64,000 nucleotides of DNA from Trachythela sp. YZ-2020 (taxonomy: Eukaryota > Cnidaria > Anthozoa > Malacalcyonacea > Clavulariidae). Below the pieces are notes generated by a model. The model ran no database searches. It saw nothing but the letters and a program-made list of their open reading frames with translations, and was not told where the DNA came from. Location of the stretch: the NCBI GenBank assembly GCA_016169945.1, contig JADLSH010000395.1:4080501-4144500 (forward strand). The letters run 5' to 3'. Positions 50,415 to 61,761 of the stretch are shown in pieces. Each line of letters starts with the position of its first letter. Position 1 is the first letter of the stretch. The translations under genes and the position numbers were made by a program.

Positions 50415-53400
50415 GGCGTTTCTGCACTGTTACGAACGTGTAAGTGTTTATAGGCAAAATATTTATTTTACGGCATATCTGGATGAAAATCTGTTGAGGT
50501 TTTGCATAATATTGCTAAACAATATACAGCCTTTAATTTGATAAGCTAAACAATAATATATATCACAAGTTCAAACGAAATATTTAAACTGATTACTGGT
50601 TGCTGGGTAGAAAGATGAAAATTACCTGCCACGTTCTCATGCGAGTTCCCATGCAACGTGCTTTAATTGTTCTTTAATTAATTTCCGGCGTTAGTTAACG
50701 AATTGTGTTCATCGTTCTTTTTCTTGTCGCTTTCTTAAATTCGAGTAACAGTTTACTATATTAGTATTACACTAATTTCGTTTTTATAGAAGTTTAAATG
50801 ATGACCTCAGGGGTATAAGCGGAACCATGTTGGACATCTCTAATACGGACACTGAAGAGACAAGGCCGTCGGAAGCGGGGACTGAATAATTAATTTCCTC
50901 ATTTTGCTTCCCGGATTTTAGTTCTTTTCATACTATATATATTTTCTTGCAGAGCTAACTACAATCATGTAGTCATCTGTAATAGTTTCTCGTTACTTTG
51001 ACATTGTGTGTATATCAATAGGAACAAAACCAATTCATTCATGACGGAACGATTGTTATTTCAAAACTTGGGGATGAGGTTGTAAAAAGCTTAAAATTGT
51101 GTTACAAAATCTTGAATTCTTAGCTCTTAGGTGTAAAATCTTCACAACTATTATAAAACTTCCTCTCAGGAAACACGGAAAATGCATGCACTCTGCGACT
51201 TCGAAAATGCAGGGCCGCAGCCCCCCCCCCCCCAATAATTTGTGAAATAAATTTCAAATTGGTTTCAGTTAACCGTTTCATTTACAATTATTGAACAGAA
51301 ACACTTCAGTAACTCTTGGAAAACAGATTTAATAAGCAACTAGCCTAACTTCCAAAGACTTTTAGACAGTGGCGTACCGAGCGGGGGTGTAGGGTATGTT
51401 ACAACCCAAACTTTTTAAAACAATGTTGGTAAATTGACCCTCGTCAGTTAAAACGTAGAATTGGAAAATAAAATGTCAAACAACCACTGCACAGCCACAG
51501 GGCCGTCGGCAGTAATTTGCTCATCCAAGATTGTACTTCTTTTCATACTCTGTCTATTTCTTGAAGAGCCAACAACAATCAACTCATCTGTAATAGTAAT
51601 TGTAATTGTATACGGAGCACATCAGAAGGAGGTTCCGCTGATGCTGTTTTTCCTCCCTTGGAGACATATTTCCAAAGTTTGTCTGGTTTCATGAAATGGC
51701 CAAAACTTTTTAAACACATTTAGCTTTATAACAGCACTGAATTCTTAGGTTTTAGAAACTTCACAATTTCATCGCCCCCAATCCGAAAAAGCTTCCTACG
51801 GCCCTGAAATGCAAATTTTTCTGGGGGGGGAAAGTCCCCAGACCCCCCTTGGTTGACCCCGCAATAACAATTTGCTTTCGACGGCAGTGAGTGACATAGC
51901 AAATATAAATTAGCTCCTATAAATATTTCCAAAAGCATTCACTGTTTCGGCAAAGAAATGGCCGAACGCTGAGTGCAAACCAGGGTGAAAAAATAAACTT
52001 AAATTTCAATGAACAAAGGAAATCTTGTACGTCTATGGCTTGAAATACCCTTGTGATGACCTTAAGAACCATTGCGCACTTCCCTTTACGAGTTTACCTC
52101 TTTTGGATCTGTGACGTCACTAAAGTAGCCGTGGCCAGGCATGTATGTACCCCCCGAGCATATTTTGAAAGTCCATCGTCTGGTGTTTTATAGACAAAGT
52201 ACTAAATCATCGTCGTTCGAATACGAACAATCCAAATTAGCATATTGTGGCTTTTTTCTTGCCTTGAAAGAGCTCAATGTCTTGAAGTAGTTTTTGACTT
52301 TTCAGTAATTTTGTGTTATCATCTTTGGTAATAATGATATGACAAAAACCAACCTCGTCCCCAGGGTCTTAAATATGTTACAACAACAACAACAACTCTT
52401 GATAATTATATTTTTAAGGAATCAATGTGTAATGGAAGGTGATCATCACAACCTCAATGCCCACACTGTGCTAACGACCTATGTGATGTACTCTTATCAT
52501 AGATTTGCCATTACCAGCTCATTCGTACACAGTCCAACCCCTCTAATATGGACAATATAGGAACACAGCAAAGTGTTTGCATTAGGTGTCCTTTTCAGAG
52601 GGTTTTTTTAAATTTAATATATTTTACTTCTGGATATTGAAAACTGTCCATATTATAGAGAGGTGTCCATATTGGAGAGGTGCCCATAAGGATAGGCTAA
52701 GCTGTGTTCTTTCCTCCTGACTGCACATTTTGGGTACTTGAATACTAGTAACCACATTATATGTTCCAAGAGCCATCAACAATTGAAAATAGTATGTAAC
52801 TATATTATATATCTATTTAGAACAATTACAAGACTTACAATATACAGAATACTCATTTTAACATGACAATGAAAGTAACAGGGATATGTGATGTAATTAC
52901 CAAACTATATTATCATTAGAAATATACAATATGAATCTTAAACTATAATTTTTACCATAAATTGTAAATATTTTATTGAAGAAACAAATAAATGAAACTC
53001 AAAACATCCATAATGAAAGAGAGGCATGCAAAGTTGGGGGCACTTAGCTGGTTAGCTGACTGAATACAGAGATCAAAATCTCCCAACATTATAAGAAAAG
53101 CAAAATTATGCTGTGGTTTATCTGTCTTGCACCTTAGCTCTGAAACAAGAAGGGTGTATTGGTGAACAAATGCATATACTGTAGCATTAGCAAGCTAGGA
53201 TACTTGGTCAGCTATTGACTTTTAATACTAGTTAGCTAACCAGTATTAGCCATAAATAATTGGGTTGACCAGAGTATCTGCTCAGGTTCCTGGTAATCCA
53301 TTAGTCTCAATGTTCCCTACTTTGTTATTTCCCTTGGTCTGAACCCAGATAATTTTTCTTGTCAAGGGGAAATTGTTGGACAATAATGATTGCTGGTTAG

Positions 53401-53707
53401 TGAAGTTTTGTTTGGTTTACTTGTAGAATATATCTAGGTTGGAGGCCCACATGGTACTGATGGTAGAACCTACCATGGCAAAAAAAGCTAGATATTCACA
53501 CTAAACATGAGCTTGCTTTCATTCATGAGTTGCACATTACATGTTAATAGATACTCAGTTCAAATATAAACTATGTTGTAAAAGACTAAATTGCTAAATT
53601 TTAATGTTCATGCCAGTCACTGTGTTCAAGCTTGCTTTTTCTCAGGCCCATGTTACCAACATCTGAAATAGAAATGCCACAAACAATATTAGATGGGTAG
53701 TGCTTTA
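50415..53707. other. Intergenic region with diverged repeats
   Basis: Two related segments, about 50855-51250 and 51437-51800, share GGGCCGTCGG-like starts, CTTCTTTTCATACT and CATCTGTAATAG, so one family is present twice. Runs of C near 51217 and G near 51823 belong to it. No gene seen. Confidence 0.45.
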
Positions 53708-53969
53708 CAGTCGATTTCATCAAACTTTTGCCAAAATATTCGAGTTAGTTCGAACCGCAATTCATGCGAAGTTCAAAAGTTCATATAATGAATTCACAAA
53801 CAGTTTGTAAACTGAGCATTTGATTGGCTACCTTTTTTAGTAGCCAATCAGAGGGTTTGTTTACGAACCTACTTGTGAATTCATTATGAACTTTTGAACT
53901 TCGCAACGAATTTGCGAAGTTCGGAACGAACTTCGGAATATTTTGGCAAAAGTTTGATGAAATCGACTG
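53708..53969. mobile_element. TA-flanked hairpin element (CAGTCGATTTCATCAAACTT ends)
   Basis: The ends CAGTCGATTTCATCAAACTT and complement are flanked by TA at 53706-07 and 53970-71. CAGT ends with TA targets fit a Tc1/mariner-derived MITE. Pairing continues inward through TTTTGCCAAAATATTC, GAAGTTCAAAAGTTCAT and GATTGGCTAC/GTAGCCAATC, so almost the whole element folds. Confidence 0.8.
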
Positions 53970-54189
53970 TAACACAACAATAACTAAGGAAAACATGCTA
54001 TTAAAAACTTATAATTTGTTACATCTTGACCTTCAATCAAACAACAGATTGTAAATATAACATACAAGAGCATATACTATTTATATTATTTACAATCTGT
54101 TGATTGTACATGTAAACAAGATGTACATTTCCTAACATCAAGATGTTGATTTTATACTTGATTATTATACGAGATATTATCTCTGCTAT

Positions 54190-54626
54190 TATGCATCAGT
54201 CAATTCTAGCATTGCCCGTGCATCCCCCCCCGGGCATTTGCAAACTTTCTTCGCCCAAGGGCCAGGCATTAGTACTTGCAAAATATCCCGGGGCTGGGTA
54301 TTTGTTCACCAGAAATGATTGTGGTTTCTGCAGCAGCTGCAACGAACATGTGCGCTGCCATGAATATGGATTAAAGTATTTGTGTCATATACACAAACAA
54401 AATTAATCATTGAATTAAGAATGTAAAACTTTATCTCATGATATTCTGACGAAATCTATGTGCTGGTGTGCCCTGGGGCTGGGCATTTGTAATCATTTCT
54501 TTGCCCAGGGGTGGGGCATTGTTGCCCTTTTTCTGCCCAGCCCCAGGGAATTGTACACTTAGAGAAAAAATAAGTGCAAATGCCTGGGACCGGGAGGATG
54601 GGCAATGCTAGAATTGACTGATGCAT
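54190..54626. mobile_element. Inverted-repeat element with ATGCATCAGTCAATTCTAGC ends
   Basis: The ends pair exactly over about 27 bases, and TGCA may be the target duplication. The interior repeats GGGCATTTG or GGGGCTGGG words. The same interior vocabulary (CCCGGG, CAAATGCC) occurs in the element at 55030, which suggests a shared origin. Confidence 0.75.
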
Positions 54627-55029
54627 GAGGCGATAACTTTTCTAAGTTGGTCTTTCAAAATGGTCTTTAATTGTGAATGTTTGCTTTCATTGCAAAATGT
54701 TGTCGATATTTTTATTGACTTTTCTCAAGCAGTGACTCAAAAATCCGGTCAATATATACGTAAATTACGATAACTAAACAGCAAATTAGAAGCCACATAA
54801 CCTAAACAATCAAATTCGATGCACATGTTACAGAATTATCGATACATACCTGTGAAAATACGCGACTTTCCATGAGAAAATAAGAAAAAACGAGTTAAAA
54901 CCACTGAGCTTTATATATCTGGAGGACGTGCCGCTAATGTTTGCCAGGCAGAAAAGTGAAGCAAAAAACATGGCGGATTTTGGCTTGCTGACGCCATATA
55001 TGGTCCTAAATGCTCATGGTAATGTACGA

Positions 55030-55460
55030 GTCAAATCCAACCGCGATCAGCCCCCCCCCGGGCGACCCCCAGGGAATTTGACTTTTGAAAAAATAAATAG
55101 TCAAATGCTCGGCCGGACAGGCAGAAACCACAGTCAAATGCCCTGCTATAAGGGTACATGGTTCTGGAATTTTGTTGCAAGAACAGCTTTCTCAATTGTT
55201 TTTCCTTTATTCCAAACTTTGAACAACGGCATATTCAATATTTGTCGCTCAGAATGTGTTTAAAAAAGCAATTTTAAAAACTTCGAAGCGCTAGAGTGTA
55301 CATACTTTATGGGAACAACCGCTGACCAATTTGTTGTATAATGGTCAAATGCCCGACCGGGCGGATTAAACTTGAGTCAAATTCCCGCCTATACAGAGCT
55401 GATCTTGAGTCAAATGCCCGGGGGTTGCCCGGGGGGGGGCTGATCGTGGTTGGATTTGAC
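55030..55460. mobile_element. Inverted-repeat element with GTCAAATCCAACCGCGATCA ends
   Basis: Ends pair over about 30 bases with one mismatch, running into long C and G tracts. GTCAAAT followed by TCCC or GCCCGG words recurs inside in both orientations. It sits about 200 bp upstream of the zinc-finger gene at 55659. Confidence 0.75.
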
Positions 55461-55658
55461 ATAGATAGTGGAATAAGAAGGATAGGAGACTGGGGCCTGG
55501 GGCGAGAATATGTTGAAAAAAAAAAAAATAGTCACGTGGTTTTAAAGCGACACAAACACGCGCGAGGTGTTGACAATTTGTATAATTTTATATGGTATCA
55601 TATTACGATTGTTGTGTTTGTTTGTTTTTTTCGGGTTAAATCGGTTGCATTTTTAAGG

Positions 55659-56821
55659 ATGGACTGCGAAGGCGAAAGTTCGAAGTCTTTAATCGATGAG
55701 CAGGAGGCCATGGAAGCCGTTGTAAACTATTTGTCGGAAGAAATCAACGAGATTGTGGAGTTAGAAGAGTGCGTTACCCAAGGAGTTAATGAATGTCTTC
55801 TTACTAAAAGCTTTCCATGCGGCCTCTGTTCGAAGATCTGCAAATCAAAAGGTGGTCTTACTAATCATACAAGGGCCAAACATGGTGAGAAAACACCGAT
55901 TATCAAGTCAGTATCGCCAATAACATCGGATGTTGTTTGTGAAATTGTTTGCAAAGCAGCGCAGTCCGTAATAAAGTCGAAGTTGTATGGCGAGAAAATG
56001 ACAAAATTGATTAGCGAAGCCGACCTAAAGCCATCTGATCTTCTCGTGAGTTCTTTGTTGACATTGTATGGCGGATATTGTGAAAATTAGACAGGGACAA
56101 ACTCTTGAAAAACTTTTACAAGCTAATACCAGAGTCTGCGAAGATGTTCGAAACAAAATCAAAAGAAATGAACGTTCCTGCATACAATCTCATTATGATC
56201 CACATTCCTGATTTAGTCGTTGGCTTTTACAAACGTGGAAATGTTCAAGAAAAGCTTCCTGTCATAAAGCCAATTGAACAGTCCGAATTTGGGCCATTAT
56301 CGTACGTTGCTGGTTATATAATTGCCAAAATGTATCGAAAAAGTAAAGCCACTGCAGGGAACGAAACTCCAGAACAATTGGAACTTCAGTCATTGTTATC
56401 GAGCATGAAGTCACTGGATGACAACGAGTATATCGACTCTCTTTCTAGAGGAAAACTATGGAATCCTTGCGAGAATCTAATATGTATTGCTGCTGAATGT
56501 GAAAAGGTATTTCGGCAATACAGTGCTGGTTTGGTGAGGGAAATTCCTTTGGAACAAGTCAGAGCAGATGTTTTGCAAAAGCCTAAAGTGAAATCAGCTT
56601 GGGATGCTATTCTTTCTGATGCAAGCTTGGCTAAAAGCAAAACATCTGTTCCTGATGTATGTTTGGAGAACATTATTATGCTGTATATCCGCGTGAGATC
56701 CTTTTCTTACACAAAGGATGTTGTCACCCAAATCAAATTAAAGGAGAAGATAAATTTGCACAAGAAGGCTTTAAGGAAAGCACTTAAGGAACAGTCTGAG
56801 GCTAAAGCTAAAAGTCTTTAA
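55659..56821 (+). pseudogene. Transposon-type C2H2 zinc-finger protein, frameshifted
   Basis: The ATG at 55659 (MDCEGESSKS) opens a 143-residue frame ending at TAG 56088-56090. The next frame picks up at once and runs to TAA at 56821, giving about 385 residues in all. The break near 56085 looks like one missing T in AAT(T)TAG. The first part has one C2H2 finger, CGLCSKICKSKGGLTNHTRAKH, near residues 50-75. The second part has GPLSYVAGYIIAKMYRK, a segment common in transposase-derived animal proteins, and a basic lysine-rich C-terminus. No introns are seen. There is no RNase H triad that I can point to, so it may be an accessory or domesticated protein, not a transposase. It lies upstream of the THAP9-like gene, which runs toward it on the other strand. 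Confidence 0.6.
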
Positions 56822-57037
56822 CTTGATGAGACCAACATTCTATTTTGTATCAAATATTCTGAACCTTTTACATGTATAAAGTAACATAATATAAAGTAAC
56901 ATAAGTGTTTTTCCTCTTTCACGAAAATGTGCAGTATATATATATATATATATATAGTCAAATCTGCAGACATGCATGTTTCGCCGTTCAACGGCTCATA
57001 TATATATATATATATATAGTTTTTCGCTTACCTCAAA

Positions 57038-57093
57038 ACTTGTCTGCAACAGGCTGTTTCATCTGTAAAAGAATCATCAGGCAGTTTACAAGT
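57038..57093 (-). ncRNA. Hammerhead ribozyme (type I), minus-strand copy
   Basis: Exact reverse-complement copy of the ribozyme at 57594-57649, in the left arm. Read on the minus strand it has the same CTGATGA, GAAA and stem I pairs. The two copies therefore point outward on opposite strands, one per terminal repeat. Confidence 0.65.
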
Positions 57094-57593
57094 ATCGAAA
57101 GAAATGACCGCTTATATGCTTCCTGCCGGGGCGTGGGAGTGTGTGTGGGAGACAATGTGTGCATGCATGGCTTTGTTTGCGTTGTTTACGCGAAATTTAT
57201 TACGATGACGACATCGTGAAAGAGCGATTGGCCAACCACACTAAATCTTTTCAGCATAAAAAGCATGCAAATGACACGGAACTTTCGAAATATATTTGGA
57301 CATTGAAAGAAAACAATAAGGATTTCAGTATTAATTGGCAAATTTTAAAACATTCTATTTCGTATACGGGAGGATCAAAACGATGCAATTTATGTTTAGA
57401 AGAAAAATTTTGTATTTTGAAAGAAAAAAACAAGGATTGTTTACTCAACAAAAGAGCTGAAATAATTTCACGATGTCGTCATCGTAATAAATTTCGCGTA
57501 AACAACGCAAACAAAGCCATGCATGCACACATTGTCTCCCACACACACTCCCACGCCCCGGCAGGAAGCATATAAGCGGTCATTTCTTTCGAT

Positions 57594-57649
57594 ACTTGTA
57601 AACTGCCTGATGATTCTTTTACAGATGAAACAGCCTGTTGCAGACAAGT
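57594..57649 (+). ncRNA. Hammerhead ribozyme (type I), plus-strand copy
   Basis: Core CTGATGA at 57607-57613, then stem II TCT/AGA (57615-57617 region with 57623-57625), then GAAA 57627-57630. A short stem III follows (ACA 57630-57632 with TGT 57636-57638), then U at 57639 as the cleavage base. Stem I closes the structure: CTGC 57603-57606 with GCAG 57640-57643, and ACTTGT 57594-57599 with ACAAGT 57644-57649, around an AAA bulge. All core positions of the family are present. Stem II has a U-U mismatch at its base and stem III is very short, as in Penelope-element ribozymes, so activity may be low or need a dimer. Confidence 0.7.
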
Positions 57650-57939
57650 TTTGAGGTAAGCGAAAAACTATAATTTGCTCTAACTATATGTTGTCGAGCA
57701 CTCTTTGCGTTTCGTAGACCTAAACCTACACGTATATATATATATATATATGCTTTTCTTATCAAGGGGAGAGTGCTGCTTAATGGGTTAAAACTGAACT
57801 GTTTATATATATATATATACTAAAATTAGCGAGTCTTATACTAGAATCATACTAGTATTACTATTGCAAATGCCGTAATTTGATTGGCTAGGAAAACAAT
57901 CATTTTCCTTATTAAATTATTTTCTGGAATATTTTATGT

Positions 57940-58066
57940 TTAAAGAATGAGTATCAACCGTCATGCTTTGCACCGCTATGTTTACAGTTGGCTTCTATAA
58001 ATTCATAAATTCATGAAACTGTAAACATAGCGGCGCAAAGAATGACGGTTGATACTCATTCTTTAA
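57940..58066. repeat. Hairpin element with 50-bp arms
   Basis: TTAAAGAATGAGTATCAACC at 57940 pairs along 50 bases with 58017-58066, with two or three mismatches, around a 27-base centre. MITE-like foldback between the Penelope-like tail and the THAP9-like gene. Confidence 0.75.
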
Positions 58067-58332
58067 TCTCTGATTCGACTAAAACAATTAGATTACTCAA
58101 TCTCGATTTCTATGAGGTGCAGGGCTTCCACAACTTATTTGCATAGGGCTGTCTTTATAGGGGTATAGGATTGGACAAAGAGAGAAACAAAGAACTTTTG
58201 AAAAGATTGTATAATATATACTATCAGTATTGACCCCTCCCTCCCAAAGTAATGGTCTTTTGCCAGGAAATTTCTTGGCATTGTGGAAGCCCTGATGAGG
58301 TGATAGTTGATTCGGGCTTTGCCCTCATCATG

Positions 58333-58400
58333 GGTTAATTAGATACTGTACATAGAGTAAAATACTAAAGTAGGGCGCAATGCGACTCAATGGGTTATAT
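58333..58400. repeat. Partial copy of the GAGTAAAATCGTCTGG family
   Basis: Contains AGAGTAAAATACTAAAGTAG and GGCGCAATGCGACTCAATGGGTTAT-like end words matching the family at 59675 and 30722; the first half is lost or diverged. Confidence 0.55.
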
Positions 58401-59674
58401 ATATCACTCATGTTTCCATACTTTCTCAACTCTAGATTTCCCAACTTTCACTTGTGTGTATATAATTTTATATCAACATGGAAAATGTTTTGTAATCCTT
58501 AAATATGATCAGATTCACATATATACAATTGTACTGGATCAACCATAAATTCAGTGTGCCCTCATGCAATGCAATTTATTGCATCTTATACTTTCTCTCT
58601 GGCAAATGCCAGAAAATGTTACTAAAATCTGTTTAATTCTGCTTCTTTTCCTTCTTCTTCTTGGGTAAAGGCTCTTCCCTAATAGTAGCCCATCGTGACT
58701 CACCCGCTTTTCGCCGTGATCCAACATTCCTCGTGACACAAGGCCGGCATTTCTTTGGATCTGCAAAATACGGTCATTGTATCCAAACTGGACTGCATCC
58801 GGTTGTCAGATCTTCGCCAGCGTTGTCTTTGGTGGCCAAAGTATTCCTCAAGGCAGTCTTGCATGAAGCGCTCAGTGAGGACATATGATACTCCATTCCC
58901 TAACAAAAACTTGGTGCATTCAATCAGACTGTTCACTGACATTTGTAGACCTTCATATGTCTGAATTGAGATAAACATTCGTGTCATCCCGTCTGGGGTG
59001 AAACCTTCTCTCTTGCTGATCGCTTCTTTCCAGTCAACAAAGTACTGAAGAAAAGTGTCAGTCAACCACACAAAGCGTGGATCATCACATTTCTCATAAG
59101 GTGCCAGGAGTGGGTTCTGCTTTCTCTGATGCTCATGACCCGATCGAACATTGCAACAATCAAAGAAGTCGTTCATCAGCTGACAGAAAGTTGCGGTTTC
59201 TGAGACTTCTTCCAGGGCATGCTTCTTCGGAGGGCTTCTGCCATAGATTTGGAAAGAATTTGCACTGCCAAATTAACCTCATTTTAGCATACGATGTTAA
59301 ATGAATATGCTCGATGGTCAACTTTGGCAGTTGGTGGAGGCCCAAGTCTAGATCTGCAAAATAGCATCTAGAAATGTGCTCCCACAGCAAATTCTTTCCA
59401 TTTCTCCAAAGGTACCTTGTTCCACCTGTGCCAGAACTGTGCAGATTACCTAAAATAAAACATATATAATAAACTACAGGGCACCTACATGTATGTAGTT
59501 CTCATAATCTTATGATACACAGTATAGTAAAAAGGGAGACAAAAAATTTTGTTCACCCACTGAATGGCAGTACACTAAAACAATGTCTGGCAATCAGGGT
59601 GCAGTGGTTACTGAAAACGTAACAAAGTTTGGGTATTTGACCTCTCATTGTACATGCGCAACTTGGCAGGCTCT

Positions 59675-59694
59675 TTAACCCATTAAGCTGCAGA

Positions 59695-59733
<39 letters not shown>

Positions 59734-59776
59734 AGTAAAAAAAATAAGTAGGGAGCATTGAGGCTCAATGGGTTAA
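59675..59776. repeat. Full-length copy of the GAGTAAAATCGTCTGG family
   Basis: Starts TTAACCCATTAAGCTGCAGA and ends GGCTCAATGGGTTAA, so its ends are inverted repeats. Core GACGAGTAAAATCGTCTGGC. About 100 bp, non-coding, likely a MITE. Confidence 0.75.
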
Positions 59777-59816
59777 TGCGCAAGCCTATCCCCTTGAAAA
59801 GTAAAGTTAGCCTAAC

Positions 59817-60040
59817 GCCCAGTTTACATACACTGTCAAAGTTTCTGTGATCACAGTAGGAATGTTGCATTGGTAAATTCTAAGTTTTGAAGGATTCGTC
59901 AGACATGTTTGAGGAAAATGATTTAGTGTTTAACACTTATTCAGTTGCCTCAAACATTTCTTACAAATCCTTCAAAAATTAGAATTTACCAATGCAAAAT
60001 TCCTAATGTGATCACAGAAACTTTGATAGTGTAAACCGGC
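59817..60040. mobile_element. Hairpin inverted-repeat element in a transposase intron
   Basis: GCCCAGTTTACATACACTGT and GTTTCTGTGATCACAGTAGG on the left pair with the right end along about 65 bases with several mismatches, and further inward GAAGGATT/AATCCTTC also pair. It abuts the next element at 60041. Confidence 0.7.
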
Positions 60041-60294
60041 TTAAAGCCGGGTTACAGTCCGTTCTGCGCATCGGTTCTGCTCATAACAAAGGTAGACTAC
60101 TGGATTTCAAAATTGTGCAAATTTCGCATGTTTTGTATATTTCTGAACATAAACACTAGCTCATACTTATTTAAAAGTATAGCGAACCAAAATAGTGTTA
60201 AATTTTCTGACAGTTCATAATATTTTAAGAAATATAGCAGTTCAAAATGTAAACAAAGCGTTTGTTTACATTACGGACTGTAACCCGGCTTTAA
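60041..60294. mobile_element. Inverted-repeat element with TTAAAGCCGGGTTACAGTCC ends
   Basis: The ends pair exactly over about 22 bases (TTAAAGCCGGGTTACAGTCC plus GT). It lies head-to-tail against the element at 59817-60040, and ends 25 bp from the donor of transposase exon 3. Confidence 0.75.
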
Positions 60295-60925
60295 ATAAAA
60301 GCATCCTTAATATATTACCTCTTGTTGTTTTCATCAAATGTGGTACATCTGCAAAGAACCAAATATTCCTTTGTGGTGCAAATAGATTGATGGTCTTGTT
60401 CAAAATCTTTGATTCCTCACCCATAATATGCTTGTGCAGTCGATAAAACTTCCGGTTAGCTGACATTCCATCACTTGAAGTTGCAACAACATGGAGATCA
60501 CAATTCAGTTCTAATATTCCAACTGCTCGCCAAAAAAGTGGGGCCAATTGATACGAGACCACTGTTTGTGTGAGAAAATATGCCAACATAAATTTTAGAG
60601 TGGTTTGGACACCTCTAATCATGAATGCAAGAACATGGGTAGCAACTTCAAGCTCTTCGAACGTTGAATAATCCAAATCAGGGTCACCAAGCGAGGTAAA
60701 ACCAATCAATTTGCCTGAGTGTTTGTCAAAACAAGCTTTCCCTTGATTTTCATTTCACAAACACCAAAACGACATATCTACCAGCACCTTCATAACAATA
60801 ACAATAATAACTTTTACTCTGGATTGCTACTCCTAAGCACTTTACAAATAGGTCCTACAAAGCTAACCTAATTCTTAATAATTAAAATTTAACTCATTAA
60901 CCAATTGAGTGGCAACACTATCCCC

Positions 60926-61493
60926 CTGGGGCCGGTTGTTCAAGGTCGGATAGTGCTATCCACCGGATAGTGATTTTTTCAACCTTGGTAAAATGCTTGA
61001 AGTAATAGTTCAAATACGAGACAGAGGACTTTACCGGGATTTCAAAGTCCGAGTGCTTTTGAAAAGGCGAGCCGTAGGCGAGCCTCATTAATGCACGAGG
61101 ACTTTGAAATCCCCGAAAAGTCCGATGTCGAGTATTTGAACTTACTTCTAAAACTCGCTAATTTACATAATTTCAAAGTACTAGTACTTTAAAAAAATTT
61201 CAAAGTACTAGTACTTTAGAAAAATTTCAAAGTGCCCCGTAGAATGTCTTCCTCTAGTTTCAAAATACTCATTAAACATTGATTTCTTTTGTGTTTTCTT
61301 CATGAATTATTAATGAGTTTTAGAAAAACTATGAAACTACGGATATAGACGACACAAGAAGTACGAAAGACATTTAACTTATAAATACTAAACTTTGATA
61401 CGAGTTATACCAATCAACGATTGACTTAACAAAGCTTGAAAAAATCACTATCCGATGGATAGCGCTATCCAACCTTCGAACAACCGGTCCCAG
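60926..61493. mobile_element. Inverted-repeat element inserted into an older repeat
   Basis: Ends CTGGGGCCGGTTGTTC and complement with one mismatch, followed by GGATAGTGCTATCC pairs. It splits a copy of the GAGTAAAATCGTCTGG family: the first half ends at about 60925 (ACACTATCCCCC) and the second resumes at about 61494 (ATGAGTACAATCGTC). Within it a second foldback at about 61000-61148 (AGTTCAAATACGAG ... AGTATTTGAACT) is nested. Confidence 0.75.
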
Positions 61494-61650
61494 ATGAGTA
61501 CAATCGTCAGAGTAAAATAATAAAGTGGGGCACATCGGAGTGTATTGTCGCTAAAGGGTTAACAGCTAGAATGCATACCGTAAACTGGGGTGACTAAGGT
61601 GGTCAAAGTCACCCAATTTTCAAAGTCACCCCAGTTTACAGTAGGTCTGA

Positions 61651-61761
61651 TTACCCAATTGAGTGGCAGCACTATCCCCCTGATGAGTAAAATTGTCTGG
61701 CATTAGACAGAGTAAAATAATAAAGTAGGGCACACGGGGGTGCATTGCCGCTTAAGGGTAA
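61651..61761. repeat. Full-length copy of the GAGTAAAATCGTCTGG family
   Basis: Starts TTACCCAATTGAGTGGCAGC and ends CTTAAGGGTAA. It gives the uninterrupted form (CCCCCTGATGAGTAAAATTG) against which the insertion at 60926 can be read. Confidence 0.7.

Larger units (their letters stand above)
57017..57670 (+). mobile_element. Penelope-like retroelement tail inside perfect 205-bp inverted repeats
   Basis: Arms 57017-57221 and 57466-57670 are reverse complements without a mismatch that I could find. Between and into the right arm lies a plus-strand frame reading ERLANHTKSFQ, LSKYIWTLKENNKDF, CNLCLEEKFCIL and LNKRAEIISRCRHRNKF. This is the C-terminal part of the GIY-YIG endonuclease region seen in Penelope-like and related cnidarian elements. 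The reverse transcriptase is missing, so the copy is severely 5'-truncated. Inverted terminal repeats around a truncated body, and insertion beside TA microsatellites (56937-57018, 57731-57750), are usual for Penelope-like elements. Each arm carries a hammerhead ribozyme. Confidence 0.7.

Noticed and set aside
57141..57575. Host gene of 144 residues
   Set aside because: The frame has the CRHRNKF-type end of retroelement endonucleases and lies inside inverted terminal repeats.
61651..61761. CTGATGAGTAAAATTGTC looked like a hammerhead start
   Set aside because: There is no GAAA strand and no closing stem I, and other copies read CTGACGA. It is a MITE core, not a ribozyme.
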